From positions 1 to 64,000 of the forward strand of contig NZ_AHJE01000010.1 of assembly GCF_000243095.1 (NCBI RefSeq): a stretch of DNA of 64,000 nucleotides, in the 5' to 3' direction. This document shows positions 36,148 to 44,777 of this stretch, piece by piece (the first letter of the stretch is position 1; every line of letters starts with the position of its first letter). This DNA is from Cupriavidus basilensis OR16 (GTDB lineage Bacteria; Pseudomonadota; Gammaproteobacteria; Burkholderiales; Burkholderiaceae). Made by a program: the position numbers and the translations under genes. Under the pieces are notes generated by a model. That model was not told the origin of the DNA. It did not search any database and worked only from the letters and a program-made list of their open reading frames with translations.

Positions 36148-37110
36148 TTACCTCGCCAACACGCCCCGGATCGTATCCGCCAGGTCCTTCGCCAGGAACT
36201 TCGACACATAAGCGTCGGCCCCCACCTTGCGCACGTGGTCCTCACTGGCTGTTCCGGACAGCGAGGAGTGGATCACCACCGGGATCGACTTGAAGCGCGC
36301 ATCCGCCTTGATCTTTCGGGTTAGCGTGAAGCCGTCCATCTCGGGCATTTCCAGGTCGGTCAGCACCAGCGCGATCTCGTCCTGCACGGTGCGGCCGTTG
36401 GCGGCAGCGTGATCAGCGATCTCACTCAGTTGCTGCCAGGCTTCCTGGCCGGTCTTGGTCATCAGCACCGGCACACCCATGGCCTTGAGGCCTTGCTCGA
36501 TCAGGCTGCGGGCAAAAGCGGAATCGTCGGCGGCCAGGATCCTGGTGCCCGGGGGCAACTTCAGTTGCGGCCCGACCGTCTTGGGGTCCACGTCCGGCTG
36601 GCGGGTCGGCAGCACGTCGCGCAGGATCTGCTCCACGTCCAGCACCTGAACCAGGCGCGGGTTCGCGGGATCGGCCTCGTTATGGAGCTTGGCAATGCTG
36701 GTCACCATGTCGCCCCTGACACTGGTCTCGGCCGAGACCACCTGGTTCCACTCCAGGCGCACGATTTCTTCCACGGCTTCCACGGCAAAGCCCTGCGTGG
36801 AGCGCGCATATTCGGTCACCAGCAGGATGTTGAGGCCGGTGCGCGGCGTGCATCCCACCATCTTGGGCAGGTCGATCACCGGAATCACCTGGCCGCGAAT
36901 ATCGGCCATGCCAAGCATGGCCGGGCCGCCGCCGACCACCGTAGTGACCTGGGGCATGACCAGGATTTCGCGGACCTTGAAGACATTGATGCCGAACATT
37001 TCGCTCTGCGCGGACTGGTCCGACTCGCCCAGGCGGAACAACAGCAACTCGAACTGGTTGTTGTTGGTCAGGTTGGTCCGTTCGTCGATGTCTCTCATCG
37101 AGCTGCTCAT
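36148..37110 (-). CDS. cheV: Chemotaxis coupling protein CheV (CheW-receiver fusion)
   Basis: The 320-residue protein has a CheW-like domain (about 18-160: FELLLFRLGES, FGINVFKVREILVMP, IRGQVIPVIDLPKMVG) joined to a response-regulator receiver domain (about 190-315). The latter has acidic pocket ADD, phospho-acceptor Asp in LVLTDLEMPEMDGF, then IPVVIHSSLSG and the Lys in YVSKFLAKDL. It couples receptors to CheA and can be phosphorylated for adaptation. It stands alone here, away from other chemotaxis genes, between the ABC operon and zwf. The sequence is complete. Confidence 0.93.
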   Translation of the reverse strand: MSSSMRDIDERTNLTNNNQFELLLFRLGESDQSAQSEMFGINVFKVREILVMPQVTTVVGGGPAMLGMADIRGQVIPVIDLPKMVGCTPRTGLNILLVTEYARSTQGFAVEAVEEIVRLEWNQVVSAETSVRGDMVTSIAKLHNEADPANPRLVQVLDVEQILRDVLPTRQPDVDPKTVGPQLKLPPGTRILAADDSAFARSLIEQGLKAMGVPVLMTKTGQEAWQQLSEIADHAAANGRTVQDEIALVLTDLEMPEMDGFTLTRKIKADARFKSIPVVIHSSLSGTASEDHVRKVGADAYVSKFLAKDLADTIRGVLAR

Positions 37111-37377
37111 ACGCTTCCTTTGTCCCGCCTGGCGCGGGCTCGCCGCGCGGTGTTAATCGATTTCCCCCGGGCCCGGCAGCGCTGCGTGGCTCCAGCGGCG
37201 CTTGGCGCTGGAGCGGCGCGGTGCAATGACGGGCCACTGCTCCGGCTAACGGCCATTCCCCGGGGAAATTTAGTGGCAAAACGGCAAAGGACGGGCGATT
37301 CGGCGCCGCACCCCACTAAAGTGCGCAATGAGACAGGCCGGCGGTGCAGCGCGCCCAGGGGACCAGGCCTGCTCAGG

Positions 37378-38970
37378 TCAGGTCAGCTTGTGCCAGCTAC
37401 GGCCATCGCGCGCCAGCAGCCCATCGGCGCCCCGGGGCCCGTCGCTGCCCGCCCTGTAGCCCTCCACCTTGGCGCCCTGCACCCCCTCGCCGGCTTCGCG
37501 CCAGGCATCCAGGAAGGGCTGCACCGCGCGCCAGCCGTTCTCGATATTGTCGGCACGCTGGAACAGCGTCTGGTCGCCCATCAGGCAGTCGTAGAGCAAC
37601 GTCTCGTAGCCGGTGGATGGCCGCATCTGGAAGAAGCTGGCATAGGCGAAGCCCATCTGCACATTGTCGATCTCCACCGCCGGGCCGGGGCGCTTGGCCT
37701 GGAAATCGAACCACATGCCCTCGTCGGGCTGGATCTGGATGATCAGGTAGTTAGGCTTGAGCCGGTCCACCTGGGTATCGCGGAACAGCGACGATGGCGC
37801 CGGCTTGAAGCAGATCGCGATCTCGGTGTCGCGCACGCCCATGCGCTTGCCGGTGCGCAGGTAGAACGGCACGCCGTCCCAGCGCCAGTTGTCCACCATC
37901 ACCTTGATGGCGACATAGGTCTCGGTACGGCTCGCGCGCGCCACGTTGGGCTCGCTGCGATAGCCGGGCACCGTCTGCCCGGCCAGCGTGCCGGCCCGGT
38001 ACTGCCCGCGCACGGAATTGGCCAGCGCTTGCTTGCGCGTCTGCGGCCGGATCGCGCCAATGACCTTGGCCTTCTCCGCGCGCACGGCATCGGCGCCGAA
38101 CGCGGCCGGCGGCTCCATGGCCACCAGCGCCAGCAGTTGGAACAGGTGGTTGGGCACCATGTCGCGCAGCGCGCCGGTGCGCTCGTAGAAATCACCGCGC
38201 TGCTCCACGCCCACCGTCTCCGCGGCGGTGATCTGCACGTGGTCCACGTAATGGTTGTTCCAGAACGCCTCGAACAGGCCATTGGCAAAGCGGCTGACCA
38301 GGATGTTCTGCACCGTCTCCTTGCCGAGGAAGTGGTCGATGCGGTAGACCTGTTGCTCGCGCATGGCGCGCAGCACGCGCGCGTTGAGCGCCTGTGCCGA
38401 TTTGAGGTCGGCGCCGAAAGGCTTCTCGATCACCACGCGGCGAAACGCGCCCGGCGTTTCATTCAGCAGGCCGGCCGCGGCAAGGCGGTCGACCACCTCG
38501 CCAAAGAAGCGCGGCGAGGTGGCGAGATAGAACACCGCATTGCTGGTGCCGGAGGCCTTGATGCGGGCTGCGATCGCGGCGTAGGTCTGCTCATCGAGAA
38601 AATCGCCCTGCATATAGGCGATGCGCCGCGCCAGGGAGCGCCAGATCTTCGGATCGAACGTCTTGGCCTTGGGTTTTCCCTTGCCACCTGCCGCCCCGCC
38701 CTCGCTGCCCGGGCGGGCTCGCGCGCGGATGCCCTGCGCGAGCCGCTCGCGAAACGCAGCGTCGGTCATCGGGTTGTGATCGACGCCGACCAGAGCAAGG
38801 CCGTCGCCCAGCAAGCCGTCGCGCCGCAGGTTGTATAGCGCGGGCACCAGCAGCCGCCGCGCCAGGTCGCCATGCGCGCCGAACAGGAACACCGAGGCAG
38901 GCGGCGGCTTGGCGATCGCGGCCATGGCGGCCGTGGCGCCCGTGGCGGCCCGGCCCTGGCGGGCCGCCAT
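37378..38970 (-). CDS. zwf: Glucose-6-phosphate 1-dehydrogenase
   Basis: The 530-residue enzyme oxidises glucose 6-phosphate to 6-phosphogluconolactone with NAD(P)+. The nucleotide site is FLFGAHGDLARRLLVPALY and the substrate signature YRIDHFLGKE contains the catalytic His region. Further blocks are VIEKPFGADLKSAQALN and YVAIKVMVDNWRWDGVPFYLRTGK. ATG 38970 shares its last base with the gnd stop (TAATG), so the two are translationally coupled. A later Met (residue 16) is also possible. The first 20 residues are Ala-rich and not conserved. It feeds the pentose phosphate or Entner-Doudoroff route. Confidence 0.94.
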   Translation of the reverse strand: MAARQGRAATGATAAMAAIAKPPPASVFLFGAHGDLARRLLVPALYNLRRDGLLGDGLALVGVDHNPMTDAAFRERLAQGIRARARPGSEGGAAGGKGKPKAKTFDPKIWRSLARRIAYMQGDFLDEQTYAAIAARIKASGTSNAVFYLATSPRFFGEVVDRLAAAGLLNETPGAFRRVVIEKPFGADLKSAQALNARVLRAMREQQVYRIDHFLGKETVQNILVSRFANGLFEAFWNNHYVDHVQITAAETVGVEQRGDFYERTGALRDMVPNHLFQLLALVAMEPPAAFGADAVRAEKAKVIGAIRPQTRKQALANSVRGQYRAGTLAGQTVPGYRSEPNVARASRTETYVAIKVMVDNWRWDGVPFYLRTGKRMGVRDTEIAICFKPAPSSLFRDTQVDRLKPNYLIIQIQPDEGMWFDFQAKRPGPAVEIDNVQMGFAYASFFQMRPSTGYETLLYDCLMGDQTLFQRADNIENGWRAVQPFLDAWREAGEGVQGAKVEGYRAGSDGPRGADGLLARDGRSWHKLT

Positions 38971-39962
38971 TACCTGGGCTCCCCGCCGCCGTGCTCTTCC
39001 ACATGCCCGCCAAAGCCAAAGCGCATGGCCGAGAGCAGCCGCTCGCCATAGGTATGGTCCTGCCGCGAGCGAAACCGCGCAAACAATGCGCTGGCCAGCA
39101 CCGGCACCGGCACTGCCTGCTCGACAGCCGCGTCGATCGTCCAGCGCCCCTCCCCGCTGTCAGCGACTTCCCCGGAGAAGCGCGAGAGCTTGACGTCGCT
39201 GGCAAGCGCCTGCGCGGTGAGATCGAGCAGCCACGAGGACACCACGCTGCCGCGCCGCCACACCTCGGCAACGTCGGCCAGGTCGAGCTGGAAGCGCTCG
39301 GCCTCCGGCAGGCTTTCCGAGGCCTTGGTCTTGAGGATATCGAAGCCCTCGGCATAGGCCTGCATCAGGCCATACTCGATGCCGTTGTGGACCATCTTCA
39401 CAAAGTGGCCCGCGCCCGCCGGCCCGGCGTGGATGTAGCCGCGCTCGGCACGGTCGTGCGCCGGGTTGCGCCCCGGCGTGCGCGGGATGTCGCCATAGCC
39501 CGGCGCAAGCGTATCGAACAGCGGATCGAGCCGGCTGACGACCTCCTCCTTGCCGCCGATCATCAGGCAATAGCCACGCTCCAGGCCCCAGACTCCGCCC
39601 GAGGTGCCCACGTCCACATAGTGCAGCTGGCGCGCCGCCAGTTCGCCAGCGCGCCGGATATCGTCCTTGTAGAAAGTGTTGCCGCCGTCGATGATGACGT
39701 CGCCGGGCTCGAGCAGGTCCGCCAGCGCGGCAATCATCTGCTCGGTAGCGTCGCCTGCCGGCAACATGACCCAGATCGCGCGCGGGGCGGCCAGTTCGCC
39801 AACCAGCGCCTCGATGCTGGTGACGCCGACGGCACCGTCCGCCGCCAGGGCCTGCACCTTGTCGGCGCTGCGGTTGTACACCACCACCTCGTGCCGCGCG
39901 CGCAGCAGCCGCCTTGCGATGTTCGCGCCCATGCGCCCGAGCCCTATGATTCCGAGTTGCAT
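38970..39962 (-). CDS. gnd: 6-phosphogluconate dehydrogenase, decarboxylating (short form)
   Basis: The 330-residue enzyme is of the short YqeC/GndA type. It has the NAD(P) site [32 protein letters not shown], the substrate block [16 protein letters not shown] and the catalytic [19 protein letters not shown] with its Lys. It oxidises 6-phosphogluconate to ribulose 5-phosphate and CO2. ATG 39962 follows gagagg. Upstream the same frame stays open through a 12-bp repeat, but that extension has no ribosome site. It precedes zwf as a two-gene operon. Confidence 0.93.
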   Translation of the reverse strand: MQLGIIGLGRMGANIARRLLRARHEVVVYNRSADKVQALAADGAVGVTSIEALVGELAAPRAIWVMLPAGDATEQMIAALADLLEPGDVIIDGGNTFYKDDIRRAGELAARQLHYVDVGTSGGVWGLERGYCLMIGGKEEVVSRLDPLFDTLAPGYGDIPRTPGRNPAHDRAERGYIHAGPAGAGHFVKMVHNGIEYGLMQAYAEGFDILKTKASESLPEAERFQLDLADVAEVWRRGSVVSSWLLDLTAQALASDVKLSRFSGEVADSGEGRWTIDAAVEQAVPVPVLASALFARFRSRQDHTYGERLLSAMRFGFGGHVEEHGGGEPR

Positions 39963-39987
39963 ATCCGGTCCTCTCACTGAGTCATTG

Positions 39988-40035
39988 GTGAAGAAACTGG
40001 TGACGACATTGGTGACGACACTGGTAGCGACGTTG
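39988..40035. repeat. Four tandem 12-bp units upstream of gnd
   Basis: Four near-identical dodecamers (gtgaagaaactg, gtgacgacattg, gtgacgacactg, gtagcgacgttg) lie 26-73 bp before the gnd ATG. They occupy the expected promoter or leader position. The rest of 39963-40527 (565 bp) holds no recognised gene apart from a doubtful small frame at 40319-40537. Confidence 0.8.
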
Positions 40036-40318
40036 ATGGCGAAACCTGCTGCCGCCACGAGGCATTGTCTACCTCTCCAAGCGCACTTGCACAGGCATCG
40101 CCGCCCCGGTGAACATGCCACTTAGCGCACTTCAGCTCAGCGTGGCTCGCGTTCGAGCGCACACGGGATACAAAACTCCGCAAGCCCGATTTACACCAAC
40201 TAAACAGACGCTTAAAATTGCCGGGCCAGCAGCGGCGGACTTGCATACGACCGGGCGGCTCCGATTTCACCGGCCAGCTTCTGGGGACACAGGCCGGCTA
40301 ACCGCCCCCTAGCGCCCC

Positions 40319-40537
40319 CTAGCCATGTCCCAGTTCTTGCCGCCAGTCCAACGCCTGCGCCCCGCCGTATCGATCCCTCGCATCGAGTAGCGCCAGCATC
40401 ACACCTTCGCTATCCGTTTCGCACCCGCCCCAAGACCGCACTGTCCCGCGCGCCCCAAGCATGGCGCGCCACGGTTCGTCGTCCGGGCCCAGCGCCTCAC
40501 CGCCAAGACACTCGCCATCGCATCGCCATGTCCGCAA
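40319..40537 (-). CDS. Doubtful small open frame
   Basis: A 72-codon frame on the minus strand, divergent from and overlapping the start of the MFS gene by ten bases. Its composition (DDEPWRAMLGARGTVRSWGG) is more protein-like than most shadow frames here. No ribosome site, signal peptide or family is recognised. It could be the leftover of a larger gene or a chance frame. Confidence 0.22.
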   Translation of the reverse strand: MRTWRCDGECLGGEALGPDDEPWRAMLGARGTVRSWGGCETDSEGVMLALLDARDRYGGAQALDWRQELGHG

Positions 40538-41594
40538 ACAGCACGACCCTCGCCGCCCCGGAATCCGGGGAACACCAGCAAGGCAGCATCAACCGGCGCA
40601 TCGCCGCCATCGTCTTCTTCAATTTCATTGCCTACCTGACGGTCGGCCTGCCGCTGGCGGTGGTGCCCGGCTTCGTCCACGGCGATCTCGGCTTTGGCAC
40701 GGTCGTGGCCGGGCTGGCGGTCAGCATCCAGTACCTGGCCACACTGCTGAGCCGCGCTTACGCCGGCAACCTGTGCGACCTGCAAGGCCCCAAGAAATTG
40801 GCGACGTGGGCGCCCGCCATACCGGCAAGGTGATCTCGTGGAATGGCATGACCACCTACGGCGCACTGGCGCTGGGCGCGCCGGTCGGCGTGCTGCTGGA
40901 CGCGCGCTGGGGCTTTGCCGCGCTGGGCATCGTCGCCACCGCCATGGCCCTGGCCGCGTTCGCGCTGGCGCGGCGCAAGGCGGCCGTGCCCACGGTCAAG
41001 GGCGCGCGCATGCCGTTTCGCACTGTGTTCCGCCACATGACGCCGTTCGGGCTGTGCCTGGCGCTGGGCTCGGTGGGCTTTGGCGCCATCACGGCCTTTG
41101 TCACGCTGTACTACGCCAGCCACGGCTGGAATCACGCCGCGCTGGCGCTGACCAGCCTGGGCGTGAGCTTTGTGATGGCGCGCCTGCTGCTGGCCGAGAG
41201 CATCGGCCGCTTTGGCGGCTACCGGGTCGCACTGTGCTCGTTTGCCGTGGAAGCTGCCGGCCTGGCCTTGATCTGGCTGGCGGCCACGCCCGCGCAAGCC
41301 CTGATCGGCGCCGCCGTCACCGGCTTTGGCTTTGCCCTGGTGTTTCCCTCGCTGGGCATGGAGGCGGTCAAGCTGGTGCCCCAAAGCAATCGCGGCTCGG
41401 CGCTTGGCGCCTATGCGCTGTTCCTGGACCTGGCGCTGGGGCTGACCGGCCCGGTGGCCGGCGTGATCGCCAGCCATGCGGGCTATGGCTCGGTGTTCCT
41501 GTTTTCGGCCGTGGCGGCGCTAGGCGGACTAGGCCTGAGCCAGGTGCTGGCGGCGCGGTCGCGGCGGACTGCCGTGTCGGCGCCGACACACTGA
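40528..41594 (+). pseudogene. MFS transporter (YhhS/YfcJ type) with internal deletion
   Basis: The first 90 codons encode the N-terminal spans (RRIAAIVFFNFIAYLTVGLP, VVAGLAVSIQYLATLLSRAY, AGNLCDLQGPKK). After about 40800 the homologous sequence resumes in another frame with GARHTGKVISWNGMTTYGAL, the segment normally after span 4. The GPKK loop and this segment are separated by about 60 residues in the family, so roughly 150-200 bp appear deleted, with a frame change. The remaining part (MPFRTVFRHMTPFGLCLALG to the end) is intact. The product cannot be a working transporter as read. No repeat at the junction is recognisable without the parent sequence. Confidence 0.82.
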
Positions 41595-41713
41595 CTATCG
41601 CAACACGCCAATCTCGCGGCACGCCAGGCGAGGCCGCGAGGCATTCCGAGGCGATGAATTGATTCGGAAATTTCCTAATCTATTTTCAGACAAATCCGAT
41701 TGATATTCTGGCA

Positions 41714-41725
41714 ATTAACGTTAAT
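41714..41725. promoter_or_regulatory. AT-rich perfect palindrome
   Basis: ATTAACGTTAAT is a perfect 12-bp palindrome 46 bp upstream of the -35 element assigned to mgtC. It lies in an AT-rich patch (41650-41750) unlike the surrounding GC-rich DNA, a usual place for an upstream regulator or nucleoid protein. Confidence 0.4.
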
Positions 41726-41770
41726 CCAGCCTTCAAAGTCGATTAATCGCAGGCATCAGCCGTTTTGTGC

Positions 41771-41799
41771 TTGACCCATTCAACTTACCCCGCTACAGT
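41771..41799 (+). promoter_or_regulatory. Sigma-70 promoter for the mgtC operon
   Basis: TTGACC (41771-41776) and TACAGT (41794-41799) are separated by exactly 17 bp, close to the TTGACA/TATAAT consensus. Transcription would start near 41806, leaving an untranslated leader of about 270 nt before the mgtC ATG at 42077. Confidence 0.55.
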
Positions 41800-41805
41800 A
41801 CGCGG

Positions 41806-42076
41806 GTTCTTAATTCCAGGGCTACCCAGTGAGCACTTGTTCCGACGACAGTAGTCGATCCAGGATCGGCACCTCCGCCTGACGGGCCACGGTATCCCTA
41901 GCGACCGTGCCCCGCTTGCGGCACGGTGCTTCGAGGCCAGACGTCCTGTCCCGCCTCTCTTCTTGAATACGGCTTCATTCTTCTGATCGCGCCTGCGTTG
42001 CAGCACGCCGCTGCCTGCGCTTGCCCGCGATTTGCACAAGGCTCACCGGTGCTTCCTGCTCAATACAGGAGTTCTC
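41806..42076 (+). other. Long untranslated leader of mgtC with stable hairpin
   Basis: This stretch has no ATG-started open frame. It contains a perfect 8-bp stem (accgtgcc 41904-41911 with ggcacggt 41920-41927, loop ccgcttgc) and an upstream half-complementary segment gggccacggtatcc that could pair alternatively with the accgtgcc arm. Leaders of mgtC genes in enteric bacteria respond to Mg2+, proline or ATP; a comparable role here is inference. It does not match the Mn (yybP) or M-box consensus that I know. Confidence 0.4.
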
Positions 42077-42781
42077 ATGGTGTGGCACGAATTTGCCCTG
42101 CGCTTGCTCGAAGCGCTAGCGCTGGGCGCCTGCATCGGTACCGAGCGGCAGCTGCGCCAGCGCATGGCGGGGCTGCGCACCAACGCGCTGGTCGCCGCTG
42201 GCGCGGCCTTGTTTGTTTCGGTTTCCGCCTTTACGTTTGATCCGCAGGGGCATGCGCGCATTGCCGCGCAGGTCGTCTCGGGCATCGGCTTTCTCGGCGC
42301 CGGCGTGATCATGCGCGACGGCCTGAACGTGCGCGGCCTGAATACCGCTGCCACGCTGTGGTGCTCCGCCGCCGTCGGCGTGCTCGCCGGCCTTGGCCAT
42401 GCGCTGGAAGCCGCGATCGGCACCGCCTGCATCCTGTGCGCCAACTTTGGCCTGCGCATGCTGGGCCAGCGCATCAATCGCAACGGCACGGCCACCGCGC
42501 CGGAAGTCGAGATGGTCTATCGCATCACCACGGTATGCACGGCCCAGGAAGAAATCCGCGTGCGCGGCTTGCTGCTGCATGCACTGACCGAAATGCCCGC
42601 CCTGCTGCTGCAGTCGCTGCACAGCGAGGATACCGCCGGCGGCGGACACATAGAAGTCCGCGCCGACGTGCTGGCCGCGCCCGGCCATGAAGGCAAGCTC
42701 GAGCAGATCGTCAGCCGCATCAGCATGGAGAAGAGCGTTTCCCTCGTGCGCTGGGCCATTCCGGCCAGCGCGCTCGAATAA
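42077..42781 (+). CDS. mgtC: MgtC/SapB-family membrane protein
   Basis: The 234-residue protein has the MgtC N-terminal membrane domain (about 5-135): GACIGTERQLRQRMAGLRTN, GIGFLGAGVIMRDGLNVRG, LNTAATLWCSAAVGVLAGLG. A cytosolic ACT-like C-domain (about 150-232) follows. MgtC proteins help survival at low Mg2+ and modulate P-type or F-type ATPases. ATG 42077 follows aggag. It is followed after 27 bp by a small protein resembling its own C-domain, and then by an HME-RND efflux system on the same strand. Confidence 0.92.
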   Translation: MVWHEFALRLLEALALGACIGTERQLRQRMAGLRTNALVAAGAALFVSVSAFTFDPQGHARIAAQVVSGIGFLGAGVIMRDGLNVRGLNTAATLWCSAAVGVLAGLGHALEAAIGTACILCANFGLRMLGQRINRNGTATAPEVEMVYRITTVCTAQEEIRVRGLLLHALTEMPALLLQSLHSEDTAGGGHIEVRADVLAAPGHEGKLEQIVSRISMEKSVSLVRWAIPASALE

Positions 42782-42808
42782 CCCCAAGGAGAAAGAAAGG
42801 AGCTGGAT

Positions 42809-43165
42809 ATGCGTTTGTTCAACTGGATGCTCCCCCAGGCCCCCAACCGCCGCGCCGCCCAGGCGGGCCGCGGCACTGCCGCCCAGCTGTTCCAGGTGGT
42901 GCTGCTCTGCAAGGACGACTATGGCGCCCGGCTCGAGCAGCAGATTCGCCATGAGCTGGCCGCCCACGATTTCTCGCTGCAACGCTTGCGCACACGCCAG
43001 TGCGAGCGCCGCGAGCTGGTCGAGATGCGCGTGCTGGTGCATTGCCAGCCGGGCGGCAGGCCCGGCATGGTCAAGCTGGTGCAGCGCCTTGGCCTGGAGC
43101 CGCTGGTTCGCGCCGTGCGCTGGGAAACCGTGCCGCAGCCCGAGCGTGCGTTAGCGGCGGCCTGA
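42809..43165 (+). CDS. Small protein resembling the MgtC C-terminal ACT-like domain
   Basis: The 118-residue cytosolic protein has VVLLCKDDYGARLEQQIRHE, LQRLRTRQCERRELVEMRVL and GMVKLVQRLGLEPLVRAVRW, in a beta-alpha-beta-beta-alpha-beta order. The order and the spacing match the MgtC C-domain in the gene just upstream (RITTVCTAQEEIRVRGLLLH to IVSRISMEKSVSLVRW). It thus looks like a free-standing second copy of that regulatory domain. ggag precedes ATG 42809. It may pair with MgtC as a soluble partner. The 445-bp stretch from here to 43610 holds no gene I can support. Confidence 0.72.
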   Translation: MRLFNWMLPQAPNRRAAQAGRGTAAQLFQVVLLCKDDYGARLEQQIRHELAAHDFSLQRLRTRQCERRELVEMRVLVHCQPGGRPGMVKLVQRLGLEPLVRAVRWETVPQPERALAAA

Positions 43166-43610
43166 GAGCAAGACCGGCCCACCAGAATCCACCCCGATTG
43201 CCTGAGGAAAGACATGGACCCCGACCCTTCCAGTAGGCAGCGCCGAAGGCACGGCGTGTTCCCGTTGGCCTGATTCCGCTTCCAGCACCCTGCCGGAGCC
43301 GCGGCGCCAGCCACCTGGACCCGCCTGGCTCCCATTGCGTTTCGCGGCATCCCGGCCGCGTGTGCGCCGGAACCGCCCCGCCTTCCGCGCCGCCGCCCTC
43401 CCGTTAGCAACGCGGGCGTTTCGCCCATCACCGGTTACCTGCGTGGACTTGCCACCTCGCAGCGCCGGGGATGCGTCACGCCTGTCGATTCCTGTCGTCC
43501 GTGGATCCTGCCTTGCGCTTTGCGCTTCCATCGACGACGCACCGGCAACAAGCGGTGCCCCCGCCCTGGCTAGCGCCACGGAAAAGCGCACCGACCGAGG
43601 AGAAAGACCA

Positions 43611-44777
43611 ATGCATACGCCCGCCACCCGCCAACACTTGCCGCTGCACCGGCCGCCAGGCCTTGTGCTCGCCGCCATTTGCACAGCATGCATCGTGCTG
43701 GCCGGCTGCGATGGCGCCAGCCTGCCTGGCGCCATCGCCAACACACCCGCGCACAGCACCGAACCGGTTCGCGAGGGCAACTTCATCACGGTGCCCGAGG
43801 CATCGCCGCTGCGTACCCAGCTGCAGGTTCAGACCATTGTCGAGCAAGCGCTGGAGCGCCCCATCGAGGTCCCGGGGACGATCGAGCCCGATGCCGCCAA
43901 GCTGGTCAAGATCGTGCCGCCGATGCCCGGGCGCATCGTCCGCCTGCACGCCGCGCTGGGCGATGTCGTGCGCAAGGGCGATCCGCTCCTCACGCTGGAT
44001 TCCGCCGAGCTGAGCGCGGCGCAGGGCGAGGCCAGCAAGGCCCGCGCGGCGCTGCTTGACGCGAGGCTGAACCTGGACCGCCAACGCGCATTGTTCGAGG
44101 CCGAGATCGCGGCCCGCAAGGACTACGAACAAGCCCAGCTGGCCTACGCGCAAGCTAGCAGCGACGCCGAAACCACGGCTGCCCGGCTCGCGCAGCTTGG
44201 CGCCGGGAGCGCCCCGCAGTCGCACCGCCAGTACACCATGCACGCGCCGCTGGCCGGCCGGGTGATCGAGCTCGAAGGCGCGCAGGGCGGCTTCTGGAAC
44301 GACAACGGCGCGCCGGTCATGACGGTGGCCGACCTGTCCACGGTCTACCTCGCGGCCAGCGTGTCGGAGAAAGACATCGCCTCGATCTTCGTCGGCCAGC
44401 CCGCCGAGATCCTGCTCAACGCCTACCCCGGCAAGCCCGTGACCGGCAAGGTCCGCTACATCGGCGAGATCCTCGACCCCGACACCCGCACCGTCAAGGT
44501 CCGCGTGGCCATCGACAACACGGATGGACGCTATCGCCCGGGCCTCTTTGCCAAGGTGATCTTCGCGGGAGAAAAGCACGCGGCGCTGCTGGTGCCGCCC
44601 ACGGCGCTGCTGCAAAGCGGGCTCTACACGCGCGTGCTGGTAGAGAAGGCGCCGCTGCGCTTCGAGCCGCGCGTGGTCACCACGGGCGCGCATGCCGACG
44701 GACAGGTCGAGATCCTCGCCGGGCTCAAGGCCGGCGAACGCATCGTCGTAAAAAACGGAGTGCTGCTACATGATTGA
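43611..44777 (+). CDS. HME-RND efflux membrane fusion lipoprotein (CzcB-like)
   Basis: The 388-residue adaptor has a lipoprotein signal (lipobox LAGC) and the CzcB-type core: VPGTIEPDAAKLVKIVPPMPG, GDVVRKGDPLLTLDSAELSA, a coiled-coil hairpin (about 125-190), HAPLAGRVIELEGAQGGFWN and GEILDPDTRTVKVRVAIDN. No N-terminal metal-binding His-rich extension is seen. ATG 43611 follows aggag. Its stop overlaps the RND gene by eight bases. It links the inner membrane pump to the outer membrane channel encoded downstream. Confidence 0.91.
   Translation: MHTPATRQHLPLHRPPGLVLAAICTACIVLAGCDGASLPGAIANTPAHSTEPVREGNFITVPEASPLRTQLQVQTIVEQALERPIEVPGTIEPDAAKLVKIVPPMPGRIVRLHAALGDVVRKGDPLLTLDSAELSAAQGEASKARAALLDARLNLDRQRALFEAEIAARKDYEQAQLAYAQASSDAETTAARLAQLGAGSAPQSHRQYTMHAPLAGRVIELEGAQGGFWNDNGAPVMTVADLSTVYLAASVSEKDIASIFVGQPAEILLNAYPGKPVTGKVRYIGEILDPDTRTVKVRVAIDNTDGRYRPGLFAKVIFAGEKHAALLVPPTALLQSGLYTRVLVEKAPLRFEPRVVTTGAHADGQVEILAGLKAGERIVVKNGVLLHD

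Noticed and set aside
37190..37213. Hairpin ctccagcg/cgctggag as a terminator upstream of cheV
   Set aside because: It has no T-run, sits upstream of a start, and short GC stems of this size are common by chance in this DNA.
36409..38838. 809-codon plus-strand open frame
   Set aside because: Antisense to cheV and zwf, both with complete catalytic motifs; composition is Arg/His-rich low-information sequence.
41806..42076. Mn2+ (yybP-ykoY) or Mg2+ (M-box) riboswitch before mgtC
   Set aside because: The conserved core sequences of both classes are absent by eye; only an unclassified structured leader can be claimed.
43166..43610. N-terminal extension of the membrane fusion lipoprotein from 43335
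   Set aside because: The extension would bury the lipoprotein signal peptide; ATG 43611 with aggag is right. No other gene is supported in this gap.
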